Part shown: positions 1 through 8,805 of the stretch, piece by piece
How positions within the stretch are numbered: the first letter of the stretch is position 1
How the letters are laid out: each line of letters starts with the position of its first letter
Assembly (NCBI GenBank): GCA_964599325.1
Contig: CAZREM010000009.1
Location: 1 to 64,000, forward strand
DNA from: UBA956 sp964599325
Lineage (GTDB): Bacteria > Verrucomicrobiota > Verrucomicrobiia > Verrucomicrobiales > Akkermansiaceae
Direction: 5' to 3'
DNA length: 64,000 bases
Position numbers and translations under genes: made by a program
The notes under the pieces: model-generated
What the model was told of the DNA's origin: nothing
The model's database searches: none
The model's input: the letters and a program-made list of their open reading frames with translations, nothing else

Positions 1-107
1 GCACCGCCTGGCACCATCACTACGATGGCAATGGCAACGTCACCCACCTCACCGAAGCTGGTGCCAACTCGAAACTCTTCGGCCGCCTCAAGGTCGTGAA
101 AGCCTGA
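1..107 (+). CDS. RHS/YD-repeat protein, C-terminal end only (partial)
   Basis: The open frame enters from the left edge and stops with TGA at 105-107, giving about 34 residues. They contain a YD-repeat core (HHYDGNGNVTHL), the signature of RHS/YD-repeat proteins, which form large secreted shells, often around a toxin or adhesin. The normal continuation after such a core, an EYDPFG-type segment and a variable tip, is missing. Instead about 16 residues follow and the frame ends. The visible part may therefore be a degenerate or truncated repeat. Function cannot be judged from this fragment. A terminator hairpin follows about 40 bases downstream, so this is the end of its transcript. Confidence 0.6.
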   Translation, partial: TAWHHHYDGNGNVTHLTEAGANSKLFGRLKVVKA

Positions 108-145
108 TTCCTCCAGTTAGACTTTTGAAGAAATACGTTCGAGAG

Positions 146-188
146 CGGAATCCGGCAATCAAGCTCCGGGTTCCGCCTTTCTATTTTT
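146..188 (+). terminator. Rho-independent terminator after the RHS fragment
   Basis: A 10-base stem (CGGAATCCGG with CCGGGTTCCG, one G-U pair) with a 10-base loop is followed by a T-rich tract ending in five Ts. It lies 39 bases after the stop of the RHS-type fragment on the same strand. Confidence 0.75.
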
Positions 189-727
189 AACACATCAACC
201 CCAGAAGTTAATGTCAGTAAGTGCTGCGTTGCTTTTGCCAATTCACGGAGGTGATGTAAATACCCAGCGACACGCCCAGCGATAGGGGTGGTCAACGTTG
301 CATCGCGGTTTGTCGCTTGGGCGCTGAAGAATATTTGTCCTTGCTTGCGCAACATAAACGGTAGCGAAGGGCAAGTGGCGTATCCGGCGAATTCACGTAT
401 CATCTATTCCTGCCCATCTAACCGTTTTGATTCGATCTTGAACATTCGAGTGCTGACAAGCCCCTTCTTTCGTGTTTATATCCACGCACTTGGTCGCTTG
501 CCTCGTATTATCCACGACCACGAAATGATGTTCCCGCTCATTTTTTACCGCGTGCCAATTCCCCCGTTCGTTGCTGCCTCATTTTCTTGCCCATGAATAT
601 CAACTCTAAAAGCAAAGTCCTAGCCATAACGGCTGACTCGATCCTCGCATCAAGAAACTTTATATCCCCAACTGGCCATGTCTGCCAAATTGCAGGATAA
701 CTGGTTAATCCAACGCTGTGAGTTGCC
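189..727. other. Intergenic stretch without a recognisable gene
   Basis: About 540 bases lie between the terminator and the DUF2339 gene. Open frames of about 100-130 codons exist on both strands here, but their translations resemble no family I know and overlap each other. I see no repeat, tRNA or clear promoter. It could hold the decayed end of a gene related to the RHS locus. Confidence 0.4.
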
Positions 728-3700
728 ATGTTTGAAATCATCATCGTCTTCATCCTGATCGTTAGCATGCTCGCTATCATCATGCCCATCCTCGCCATCG
801 TGAAGGCATCGTCCGCACGACGGCAGGCTGAGGAGGTAAGTGAGCGTCTCGCCAAGCTCACAACCGAACAAGGTGCACGAATTGCAAGACTTGAGGCGCA
901 GGTGCGAGCACTCAAAGCGAACACCCGCGATCCGCAAACCTATCAGCCCAAACCCCAGCGCTGGGGTTCATCCGATTTTTTAAAAACTCAGGAGCCGCTG
1001 AAGGCAGCCGCCGAGGTCGAGCACACCGAACCGCCCGAGCTTGTCGGCAGTGTGGAAGAGATTCCCATCAAGTTGGCCGTGCCGGAAGTCGAGTCCATCT
1101 CACCTCCATCGATAACGAGATTGCGCAATCAGGAACCGGATATTGAACCGACAACTTTCAAAGCTACACGACCTATTTACGATCAAGACCAACCCGCGCC
1201 AAAAATCAACTTCGAGCAGTTCGTCGGAGGCAAGCTCATTGGCTGGATCGGCGGTCTCGCGCTCTTCCTCGGCATCATCTTTGCGGTGAAGTATTCGTTT
1301 GAAAACAACCTCATCCCGCCGTCGGCCCGAATCGCGCTGGGGTTCCTCTCGGGGCTGGGACTCGTGATCGGCGGCCTATGGGTTCACAAGCAGAAGGCCT
1401 ATCAAGCACTGGCGCAGACGCTGAGTGCTGCTGGCATCCTCGTGCTCTATGGCGTCACCTTCGCTGCGCAGTCGCTCTATCACCTCTTCCCGCCCATGCT
1501 CACGTTTGGCGTGATGTCTCTCATTACGGTCACGGGCTTCACGCTGGCCGTGCGGCTCCGGGCGCAAGTCGTCGCCATCCTCGGCATGGTGGGTGGCTTC
1601 CTCACGCCGATCCTGTGCTCGACCGGACAAGATAATCCGCTCGGCTTATTCAGTTACATCGCTTTGCTCGACATCGGACTCATCGCAGTCGCCAAGTATC
1701 GCCGCTGGTTGCATCTCACCGCGCTCGGCGCTGGCGGCACCGCGCTGATGCAATGGGGCTGGGCTGCTGAGTTTTTCAACGCAGGTCGCTATTATATAGG
1801 CAGCAAGACCATCGACGCGATGGCGATCTTCCTTGGCTTTGCCGCACTCTTCGCAGCTGCAACGTGGTGGTCCAAGCGACGCGAGGATGAGGATGCATTC
1901 CCCGCCTTATCAGCCCTCGGCATGAGCGCCACTGCGATGATCGCGGCCTTTGTGATGCTCGACTACGGCTCGATCACCGAACGCTCCGCTTTATTCTATG
2001 GCTTCGTGATGCTGATCAATATCGCTGCTCTGTTTGTCGCTTGGGTCGAACCCCGCGTGCGCGCGGCTCCGAGTCTCGTTGGGGCGGCCACCTTCGTTCA
2101 TCTCTGCATCTGGACCGTGAACCGGCTCACCATGGCGATGCTCCCCACCGCGCTCGGCATCTATCTGGTCTTTGGTTTGCTGCACACAGCGTTTGGTCTT
2201 CTCTGGCAGCGCAAGCATGAGAATCTACCAGCGACTGCGGCGCCCTGGATGCCAGTGGTCACGCTGGTGCTGATGATGCTGCCGCTGTTTGGGTTGCACG
2301 GTGTCTCGTTCCAGCTCTGGCCAGCGATGCTGCTGGTTAATGTCGCGATCTTCGGCCTCGCCTGGGTGACTTGCCGTTTGTTGCCTGTGCTCTTTGGCAT
2401 CGTGCTCACACTCGTCGGTGTATTTTTCTGGCTGACACTTCCAGCGCATCATCACGCGTTCGCTTTGCCGACCTTCCTGTTGGTCGTCGGTGGTTTCGCA
2501 ATCATCTTCATCGGAGCCAGCCTCTTTCTATCCACGCGCATCGATGAGCAGGACAACCAGATCTGGGGCATCAGTCTTAACAGCGCCCTTCCCATCTGCT
2601 CTGCCGTGATGCCTTTCGCGCTGCTGATCATCGCCGTGCAGGAACTTCACGTCACCAACCCCATGCCGGTATTCGGCCTCGCGCTGATGCTGAGCGGGTT
2701 CCTGCTCGCAATGACGAGAATGACTCGCACGCAAGGCCTAGGGCTCGCAGCTCTCGCTTGTGTGCTGTTGCTCGAATACTCATGGCACGACCACACCTTC
2801 GACCTGGACAAGCCCGTGCAGCCACTGCTCTGGTATCTCGGCTTTTATGCGCTCTTCGCCGCGTTCCCTTTCGCATTTCGCCAACACTTCAGGAACACCA
2901 AGCTACCTTGGATCACTGCTGCGCTCGCTGGCGTTGGCACCTTTGAGCTCGTGCATCAAGTGTTCTTACAAGCCTGGCCACAAACACCGGTAGGACTCAT
3001 CGCTGCGGCCTTTGCGATTCCACCCCTCATGAGCCTGATCGTCATCCTGAAACAGCATCGAGAAGACTCACCCGCACGACTCTCGCAGCTCGCCTGGTTT
3101 GGTGGTGTCTCGCTTTTCTTCATCACGCTGATCTTCCCGCTGCAATTCGACCGCCAATGGCTCACCATCGCCTGGGCGCTAGAGGGCGCGGCGTTGTGTT
3201 GGCTGTTTCAGCGCGTGCCGCACAAAGGTCTGCATTGGACCGCGCTCGGATTGCTCACAGTGGCGTTCATTCGTCTTGCCTTGAATCCCGAGGTGCTCAG
3301 CTATCACGAGCGCAGTGGAGCCCCGATCTTCAACTGGTTCCTCTACACCTATGGCTTGGTCGCTGCCGCACAATTCGCCGCGATCAAGCTGATCCGTCCG
3401 CCGCATGAGCAACTGGGTCCGATCAATCTCCACGGGCTGTTTGGAACTTTCGGCGGCGTGCTGCTGTTCCTGTTACTCAACATCGAGATCGCCGACTACT
3501 TCACCGAGCCGGAAGAGCAATTCATCACCTTTATGTTCAGCGGCAATTTCGCCCGCGACATGTGCTACAGCATCGGCTGGGGACTGTTCTCACTCGGCCT
3601 GCTGATCATCGGGTTCAAACTCGAAATGCGCCGCGTGCGCTTCGCAGGGATCGGCCTCATGGTCATGACGTTATTAAAACTCTTCCTGCATGATCTCGCG

Positions 3701-3808
3701 AACATCGATAGCATCTACCGCATCGGTGCGCTGCTCGCCGTCGCGATCATTGCGCTTGCTGCCTCGTTCCTATACCAACGCTTCCTCGCCCGCGATTCCG
3801 ATCCATGA
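728..3808 (+). CDS. DUF2339 family multi-pass membrane protein
   Basis: A 1026-residue inner-membrane protein of unknown function. It starts with one hydrophobic helix (residues 2-25), then a coiled-coil-like charged stretch (about 30-65) and a Pro/Glu-rich linker to about residue 155. The rest is a very long series of hydrophobic helices, probably more than twenty. The block after the linker (GGKLIGWIGGLALFLGIIF, then a KYSFENN-like segment) is the hallmark of DUF2339 proteins, which are usually 800-1100 residues. No catalytic motif is visible. The stop codon overlaps the start of the next gene (ATGA), suggesting translational coupling. Family assignment is firm; function is not known. Confidence 0.88.
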   Translation: MFEIIIVFILIVSMLAIIMPILAIVKASSARRQAEEVSERLAKLTTEQGARIARLEAQVRALKANTRDPQTYQPKPQRWGSSDFLKTQEPLKAAAEVEHTEPPELVGSVEEIPIKLAVPEVESISPPSITRLRNQEPDIEPTTFKATRPIYDQDQPAPKINFEQFVGGKLIGWIGGLALFLGIIFAVKYSFENNLIPPSARIALGFLSGLGLVIGGLWVHKQKAYQALAQTLSAAGILVLYGVTFAAQSLYHLFPPMLTFGVMSLITVTGFTLAVRLRAQVVAILGMVGGFLTPILCSTGQDNPLGLFSYIALLDIGLIAVAKYRRWLHLTALGAGGTALMQWGWAAEFFNAGRYYIGSKTIDAMAIFLGFAALFAAATWWSKRREDEDAFPALSALGMSATAMIAAFVMLDYGSITERSALFYGFVMLINIAALFVAWVEPRVRAAPSLVGAATFVHLCIWTVNRLTMAMLPTALGIYLVFGLLHTAFGLLWQRKHENLPATAAPWMPVVTLVLMMLPLFGLHGVSFQLWPAMLLVNVAIFGLAWVTCRLLPVLFGIVLTLVGVFFWLTLPAHHHAFALPTFLLVVGGFAIIFIGASLFLSTRIDEQDNQIWGISLNSALPICSAVMPFALLIIAVQELHVTNPMPVFGLALMLSGFLLAMTRMTRTQGLGLAALACVLLLEYSWHDHTFDLDKPVQPLLWYLGFYALFAAFPFAFRQHFRNTKLPWITAALAGVGTFELVHQVFLQAWPQTPVGLIAAAFAIPPLMSLIVILKQHREDSPARLSQLAWFGGVSLFFITLIFPLQFDRQWLTIAWALEGAALCWLFQRVPHKGLHWTALGLLTVAFIRLALNPEVLSYHERSGAPIFNWFLYTYGLVAAAQFAAIKLIRPPHEQLGPINLHGLFGTFGGVLLFLLLNIEIADYFTEPEEQFITFMFSGNFARDMCYSIGWGLFSLGLLIIGFKLEMRRVRFAGIGLMVMTLLKLFLHDLANIDSIYRIGALLAVAIIALAASFLYQRFLARDSDP

Positions 3809-4290
3809 CCACACTAGCCCTGCAGTCTTTTATCACTGCAATTTCATCGACAAAAAGCGGCACTGCAATCCGTGTGGTGTTGTGTTTGTTGGCTTCGTCT
3901 TGCAAGCATCATTCTGCTACAGGAAAGATTCAGGATTTGCCTTACGGACTTGTCTATGAAGGAGACGAGAATCTCAGCGAAATCTGCGAAGTGGTGCGAA
4001 TGATCTCATTGCCAGACGGGCGAGAAGCGGGTTCCGCTACCATTATTATTCCAGGTGACGTCCTTTGGTGTGAAGTTCGAGAAAATAAAATCATCGGAGA
4101 AAAAGCCTCCCGGCCCCGTCCCGTAGAATGGATGGATTCCAATTGGGAGCGCGCTGGATTTTTCATTCTCAATCCCGCCGCCTTCAACTCCGAAGCTCCA
4201 TCTGATGAAGAAAAATTTGGAAAGGCAATTTCATGGTTTGCAACGAGGCAAGAGCTTGAAACTGCCATTGAATCAACACAACGCAGATGA
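3805..4290 (+). CDS. Hypothetical protein, possible lipoprotein
   Basis: A 161-residue protein starting inside the stop codon of the DUF2339 gene (ATGA overlap), so the two are probably co-translated. The N-terminus has a weak hydrophobic stretch ending in LLASSCKHH, which could be a lipobox (cleavage before Cys at about residue 33), although the 20 residues before it are unusually long and polar for a signal peptide. The remainder (about 40-161) is soluble, mixed alpha/beta in character and without a motif I recognise. A later start that places the hydrophobic stretch at the N-terminus is possible. No function is proposed. Confidence 0.6.
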   Translation: MTTLALQSFITAISSTKSGTAIRVVLCLLASSCKHHSATGKIQDLPYGLVYEGDENLSEICEVVRMISLPDGREAGSATIIIPGDVLWCEVRENKIIGEKASRPRPVEWMDSNWERAGFFILNPAAFNSEAPSDEEKFGKAISWFATRQELETAIESTQRR

Positions 4291-4345
4291 GGCGCGTTCA
4301 ACAATAATTCACATCACTTGATTCGTCCTCGGTAGCTCTCTTGCA

Positions 4346-5959
4346 TCAAGGTTGGGGCGGCAGCAGGTGCTGGAACTGCTCACCAACCCAACGACCAAAT
4401 AACATGCCACCCTCTGGATTCAGATGCGTGGCATCGATCCGACCGGTTTTGGGATCGATGGGCGAAATTTTGTTACAGCCATCTTGGCCAAGTTGTTGGC
4501 AGGTTACAATGCTATGCGCATGCAGATCAATCAGCGGCACATTGCACTCCCGCGCTAATTTGTGCACCTCGGCAACGTAGTCGAGTAAGTCAGAAGCGAT
4601 CTGCCCGCCGCGAAAATGCCGCCGCGTCAGCGATGTCACCAGAATCGGCTGCGCCCCGCTGGCACGAGATTCCTCGATGCACGCCTTGATGTTAGCGCGG
4701 TAGGTCGTTTGCGGCACTGTTTCGCGCTCAGGGCCCTTGCCCGGCATGTCGTTGTGGCCAAACTGAATCAACACATAACGCGGGTGGGCGTTTAGCACAT
4801 TGCGCCACAGACCCGAATCGCGAAAGCTCTTAGAGCTCGTTCCGCCCTTAGCAAAATTCTGACAGCGCAACCCGCGCGGCAATACCGCAGCAAAACCCAA
4901 GCCCCAGCCGGCATGATCGGTCACAGTGGAATCCCCCGCCAGCGCCACCAAAGCCCCCGACGTGGTAGGCCAGCGACCCTGACCGCGCAGTGCTGCCGCA
5001 TCGCTAATCTGCAAGACGTTCTCCACGGTCACCGCCGCCGCTTCCGCATCTGCAAGCTGACGCGACCATTTCACGCGTTTCGACACATCCGCACCGGGAC
5101 CGGTATTGCGGTGTTCGCCGAAGCGCGACGTCGCCTCGCGGCTCGGATCTCGCCAGTTGTCCCACCCCTCAGCTGCGATCTGCGCCGGCAAATCACACTT
5201 CAGATAAACCACCTGCGCGCCTTGACGCCAGGGGCGACCGAGAAAAACCCGCTTTGCGGCAGCGCGTGCGGTGATGCGGCATTCCAAAAAAACTAGCCCA
5301 TAGGCATGCTCAGGCGGCGTCGAAGCCGCAGTGATGTAGCCCGATTCCAAGCAATCGATCCGGCAGCGCTCAAACACCGCCGTGCCATTGCCGTAGATGA
5401 AATCGCAATGCCCCTCGATCCAGCACTCGCCAAAATAATGCCTCCCACGCTCCACGCGCACGGTGTCCTGCCAGCCCAGCAATCGGCAATGCCGCAGGCA
5501 AGTGCCATCGCCGCTAGCAAATAAAGCCAGCGCCTGGCCATGGTTGCCCGCCGTGTTCGCAATGGTCAACTGCGTGGCGGAAAAAAAATCCGCATCAACG
5601 GCCAAGGTCGCGCTGGCTTTTGTGCTCAACTTCTGCCCCTGGGAATCGTGCGCGTAAACATTTTTGTCGTCAGTGATGATCGTCGTCTCGGCGTTCTCAC
5701 CGATCAAAGCCAGATTTTTTTTATCCGCCGGAATGTTCACGTGGCCGCGGTAGGTTCCTGCTTTGATGCGGATTTCCACAGGAAACGTCGCATTCGCAGG
5801 CGCAGCGTCCACCGCTTGTTGAATCGTGGCATACGGCGCCGAACCATCCGCGGCCACGTGCCACGTTTGAGCTGACACACACGAATCCCCCATTATAGCC
5901 AGTGCCAATGCTGCCCCTGTCAACCAACCGCGACCACAAGTGCCAAACTGCTTAAGCAT
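4346..5959 (-). CDS. Secreted pectinesterase (CE8) fused to rhamnogalacturonan acetylesterase-like SGNH hydrolase (CE12)
   Basis: A 537-residue exported two-domain enzyme. Residues 1-30 form a signal peptide. Residues 32-320 are a pectin methylesterase right-handed beta-helix: GWQDT (Q164, D165), the catalytic-type Asp in CDFIYG (D187) and GRPW (R242, W244) match the family's active-site set. The usual acidic/Tyr position of the AEYxNxGPGA motif reads GEHRNTGPGA. Residues 335-537 are an SGNH hydrolase of the rhamnogalacturonan acetylesterase type: GDST with nucleophile Ser344, GGTSS, GHND and DATHLNPEG with the catalytic Asp/His. It would remove methyl esters from homogalacturonan and acetyl groups from rhamnogalacturonan, outside the cytoplasm. 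No pectate lyase or transporter lies beside it. The neighbours are convergent (left) and a same-strand oxidoreductase. Confidence 0.9.
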   Translation of the reverse strand: MLKQFGTCGRGWLTGAALALAIMGDSCVSAQTWHVAADGSAPYATIQQAVDAAPANATFPVEIRIKAGTYRGHVNIPADKKNLALIGENAETTIITDDKNVYAHDSQGQKLSTKASATLAVDADFFSATQLTIANTAGNHGQALALFASGDGTCLRHCRLLGWQDTVRVERGRHYFGECWIEGHCDFIYGNGTAVFERCRIDCLESGYITAASTPPEHAYGLVFLECRITARAAAKRVFLGRPWRQGAQVVYLKCDLPAQIAAEGWDNWRDPSREATSRFGEHRNTGPGADVSKRVKWSRQLADAEAAAVTVENVLQISDAAALRGQGRWPTTSGALVALAGDSTVTDHAGWGLGFAAVLPRGLRCQNFAKGGTSSKSFRDSGLWRNVLNAHPRYVLIQFGHNDMPGKGPERETVPQTTYRANIKACIEESRASGAQPILVTSLTRRHFRGGQIASDLLDYVAEVHKLARECNVPLIDLHAHSIVTCQQLGQDGCNKISPIDPKTGRIDATHLNPEGGMLFGRWVGEQFQHLLPPQP

Positions 5960-6022
5960 CAGCGCAAACTAGCAACCTCAGAGTGAACCGCAAGCCATCA
6001 TTCCGACAACATCTTGCACCCA

Positions 6023-6964
6023 TCACATCTCGTTCAGCACAGGTTGTGCCCCAAGCTTCGCGAGTTCGGTCACTTTCAACGCCAACTCCAACGCCGCAAG
6101 TCCCTGCTGACCCGTCACAGCTGGAGTTTCCCCGCGCGCCACGGCACTGACAAAGGAAGCCAGCTCCATCATCAGCGGCTGACCCTTATCAATCTCCACT
6201 TCGGATTTTACAATGCCATTTTCATCCTTCCAATACATTTGCCCCTCCTGTTGCTGATAATCCAGCGACAAATAACAATCCTCTTGAAACACCCGAATCT
6301 TGCGCATCCGCTCCGGACTGATGCGGCTCGCTGTGAGATTAGCGACACAGCCGTTGGCAAAACGCAGGCGCGCATTCGCAATGTCCTCGGTCTTCATCAA
6401 TACAGGAACGCCGACAGCATCAATGCCAATCACCGGGCTTTTGACCAGATGCAAAATCACCTCCAAGTCATGAATCATCAAATCCAGCACCACTCCAATG
6501 TCCATGCTGCGATTGGGAAACGGCGAGAGCCGATGTGCCTCAATGAAGCGCGGGGCGTTGAGCTTTTTTTCCAACTCAATCAGCACCGGATTAAAGCGCT
6601 CGACATGCCCGACCCCGAGCAAGCGTTGGCAGCGATGAGCGGTATCCACCAAGGCCTGCGCATCGGCAACGTTGGCAGCAATCGGTTTCTCAATCAACAC
6701 ATGCACGCCCCGCTCCAGCAAGTGACAGCCGACCTCGCGATGAGCGACCGTGGGCACCGCCACACTCACCAAATCAACCAACTCCGCCAAGGCATCTAAA
6801 GAGTCCACCGCCACCCCGCCAAACTCCGCGACCACATCCTGGGCACGCGCCCGATCCGCATCATACACCGCCGTCAACTGCGCCTGTTCCAGAGCGGCGT
6901 AAACGCGCGCATGATTGCGTCCCATCGCCCCTGCCCCCGCTACCCCTGCACGCATGATTTTCAT
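6023..6964 (-). CDS. Gfo/Idh/MocA family NAD(P)-dependent oxidoreductase
   Basis: A cytosolic sugar or nucleotide-sugar dehydrogenase-like protein of 313 residues. The N-terminus is a Rossmann fold with the dinucleotide loop GAGAMG at about residues 8-13. The EKP motif (EKPIAAN) follows near residue 92, and the C-terminal alpha/beta domain has the family's DLMIHDLEVI segment with the conserved His. Substrate cannot be told from sequence; homologues act on inositols, UDP-sugars and other cyclic polyols. I place the start at the ATG at 6964, which puts the Rossmann strand at the N-terminus as in the family and has a weak GAAG site. An upstream ATG at 7003 would add 13 residues and is the alternative. 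Confidence 0.82.
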   Translation of the reverse strand: MKIMRAGVAGAGAMGRNHARVYAALEQAQLTAVYDADRARAQDVVAEFGGVAVDSLDALAELVDLVSVAVPTVAHREVGCHLLERGVHVLIEKPIAANVADAQALVDTAHRCQRLLGVGHVERFNPVLIELEKKLNAPRFIEAHRLSPFPNRSMDIGVVLDLMIHDLEVILHLVKSPVIGIDAVGVPVLMKTEDIANARLRFANGCVANLTASRISPERMRKIRVFQEDCYLSLDYQQQEGQMYWKDENGIVKSEVEIDKGQPLMMELASFVSAVARGETPAVTGQQGLAALELALKVTELAKLGAQPVLNEM

Positions 6965-7094
6965 GTCTTCAACTAAGCGATAACCGATTGAGCAATCAAG
7001 CATTACCTGCGATTCCCCCTGCGTGGACAGCCCTACCGGCTAAATTTTCGCATTCTCCCTTGCTCGCTTGTCAAACTTAAGCCAAGCTGTTTTC

Positions 7095-7388
7095 ATGCAA
7101 ACGGTGACCACACAACTTCGCTCCTTTTTACAGTATTTTGCTGTCCAACTGATCGAACATCCGGCGCAAGCGCAATTGCGCGTCGCCGAATTGGGACCAA
7201 AGCGCCTGCGTTTTCGCCTGATTTTGGAGTCCAGCGACGTGGCGCTGCTAATCGGCCGCAATGGTTTCACCGCTTCCGCGATCCGCAGCGTGATGAAAGC
7301 AGCCGCTGACCGCGAAGGTGTGCAATTCACCCTGCAAATTCACTCCCACGAGGAAGAGGCCCAGCGCCAAGCGCGCGGCGAGGAATGA
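7095..7388 (+). CDS. KhpA-like KH-domain RNA-binding protein
   Basis: A 97-residue protein that is essentially one KH domain. The signature loop IGRNG followed by FTASAIRSVMKAAA matches the KhpA/YlqC family (IGKxGxxAxAIRxxxxAA), small single-KH proteins that bind RNA and in Gram-positive bacteria work with KhpB (Jag). Its length is slightly above the usual 75-85 residues because of a charged tail rich in Glu, Gln and Arg. The ATG at 7095 is the first ATG; a TTG at 7068 would add nine residues. There is no strong ribosome binding site for either. In many bacteria khpA sits with rpsP and trmD, but neither is present here, so the gene stands alone. Confidence 0.8.
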   Translation: MQTVTTQLRSFLQYFAVQLIEHPAQAQLRVAELGPKRLRFRLILESSDVALLIGRNGFTASAIRSVMKAAADREGVQFTLQIHSHEEEAQRQARGEE

Positions 7389-7617
7389 TTGGCTGCGAGA
7401 CCTCACTACAGCGATAGCTGCTGCCATCAGATATTTCCACAGCAAACTTCCACGGTGCTGAGACACCGAAGGATCGAAAAATCGATGTCCAACTGAAAAT
7501 TTGTTGGCTGGCAAACCCTGTTGCCTCATGAACTGGACTCATTTCTGGTGGAACCAAATAAAACAGGAACTGGTTAAAACCTAGTTCACTAAAAAGAACA
7601 CTTTGATGCAATCAAAG

Positions 7618-7698
7618 TAGCGGCTGTGGGACTCGAACCCACACATACGAGATACTCGATTTTGAGTCGAGCGCGTCTACCAATTCCGCCAAACCGCC
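7618..7698 (-). tRNA. tRNA-Leu (anticodon CAA)
   Basis: On the minus strand the sequence folds as a class II tRNA: 7-bp acceptor, the D-arm GCGGAATTGGTAGACGC typical of tRNA-Leu, anticodon stem CTCGA/TCGAG around the loop CTCAAAA (anticodon CAA, reading UUG), a variable arm of about 12 bases, and T-arm GTGGG TTCGAGT CCCAC. The discriminator base is A. CCA is not encoded (CTT follows), so the tail must be added by a nucleotidyltransferase. The first acceptor pair appears to be G1-U72 rather than G-C. Confidence 0.93.
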
Positions 7699-7711
7699 GT
7701 TCGGGAGCGCG

Positions 7712-7740
7712 ATGAAACACCAAATGGTGAACTTTGACAA
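7712..7740 (-). promoter_or_regulatory. Possible sigma-70 promoter of tRNA-Leu
   Basis: Read on the minus strand, TTGTCA (-35, 5 of 6 consensus bases, at 7740-7735) is followed after 17 bases by TTTCAT (-10, 4 of 6, at 7717-7712). The expected transcription start falls about 7 bases before the mature tRNA 5' end at 7698. The match is moderate and untested. Confidence 0.4.
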
Positions 7741-7880
7741 CTAAAAAATGCTACAATGCAGAAAAAAAACCATTTTTCGCTCAAGCTTGGTTCTTGGCAT
7801 TCTGCAACAAATCTGTCACATCCACGCGCGTGAATGTCTTTCATCGACTCCCTCCAATTGGAGAAGCCCGCGATCGCGAA

Positions 7881-8699
7881 ATGCTACGCGATGCCGAAAC
7901 CTATCTCTACAAAGAAACCGAACACGGCCCCCTGCACGCCCATGTGTTTCATCCACCCCATCACGCCTCAGCACCTAGCGCTCCCGCACCGCGAGCGGCC
8001 ATGATTTGCTTTCATGGCGGTTTCTGGGACACGCAAGCCGTCACCCAGTTCGTTCCTCAGTGTCTGCATTTTGCCCAATGTGGCATCGTCACCATTGTTG
8101 CCGAAACCCGAGTGCATTCGAAGCATGCCTCGACACCGATTGAATCGATCCAAGACGCGCAGGAGCTGGTGATGACAGTGAAAAAAAATGCTGAAAATCT
8201 CAACATCGACCCGCAGAAGATCATTCTTGTGGGAGCCGCTGGTGGAGCCTTTCTTTGTTTGCACTGCGCCATGCCCAAGCAGCTGCCAAAGCTGGAGGGC
8301 TTTGACCCGCGTCCTGCCGCGCTGATCCTTCTGAGTGCCTTGGTCAACACCGCTGATAGCAACGATCACACCTCCTTGTTTCCCTCCGTGCAAATGGCGC
8401 GGCGGCTGAGTCCATCGCGACTGACGCGTCGCAAGCTGCCGCCAATGTGTCTGCTGCAGGGTCTGAATGATCGCATCACGCCCGTGGAGCATGTGCGCTC
8501 CTTCCGCCGCTGGTTGCGTTGGAAGGGCAACAAAGTCGAGTTGCGCGAGTTCATCGCCGCTGATCATCGGTTTTTCAATTTTAACACCAGTCATGTCCAT
8601 TTTGATCACTGCCTGCAAGCGATGGAGCAATTTTTGATCCAGCAGCGTTTGCTAGAGCCTGAGCAATTGCCTGAGCGTGATGAGGCATCGCTGCGCTAG
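7881..8699 (+). CDS. Alpha/beta-hydrolase fold protein (esterase-like, nucleophile Ser apparently lost)
   Basis: A 272-residue alpha/beta hydrolase related to the BD-FAE/acetyl-esterase group. Visible family parts are the oxyanion motif FHGGFW, the elbow region ILVGAAGGAF, and late Asp and His positions in NDRITPVEH and ADHRFF. The elbow normally reads GxSxG; here it is GAAGG, with the nucleophile position (codon 8238-8240) encoding Ala. The protein may therefore be inactive as a serine hydrolase, or use another residue. No signal peptide is visible, so it is probably cytosolic. The ATG at 7881 is the first in frame and fits the start of the fold. The frame is open upstream to a TTG at 7734 and has a GTG at 7830, so the start is not certain. 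Confidence 0.7.
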   Translation: MLRDAETYLYKETEHGPLHAHVFHPPHHASAPSAPAPRAAMICFHGGFWDTQAVTQFVPQCLHFAQCGIVTIVAETRVHSKHASTPIESIQDAQELVMTVKKNAENLNIDPQKIILVGAAGGAFLCLHCAMPKQLPKLEGFDPRPAALILLSALVNTADSNDHTSLFPSVQMARRLSPSRLTRRKLPPMCLLQGLNDRITPVEHVRSFRRWLRWKGNKVELREFIAADHRFFNFNTSHVHFDHCLQAMEQFLIQQRLLEPEQLPERDEASLR

Positions 8700-8744
8700 A
8701 ACGAGCAAAAGGCGTGCTTGGCTGACTGTTATCAGACGCGTTTG

Positions 8745-8760
8745 GTGACTTTTCGGTCAC
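8745..8760 (+). other. Short inverted repeat between the hydrolase and phosphoesterase genes
   Basis: GTGAC and GTCAC form perfect 5-base arms around a 6-base spacer, followed by GATTTTA. It lies 46 bases downstream of the hydrolase and 46 bases upstream of the next ATG, so it could be a weak terminator or an operator half-site pair. Confidence 0.25.
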
Positions 8761-8805
8761 GATTTTAGCATCGACCAGCGCCTCCGATTGTCCTAGACTC
8801 GGGTC

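Noticed and set aside
20..403. 127-codon minus-strand frame at the left edge as a gene
   Set aside because: It overlaps the RHS end and its terminator, and the translation has no recognisable domain or signal.
7734..7756. TTGACA and TACAAT upstream of the esterase-like gene as a plus-strand promoter
   Set aside because: The spacing is only 12 bases, too short for a sigma-70 promoter; the same stretch fits better as the minus-strand tRNA promoter.
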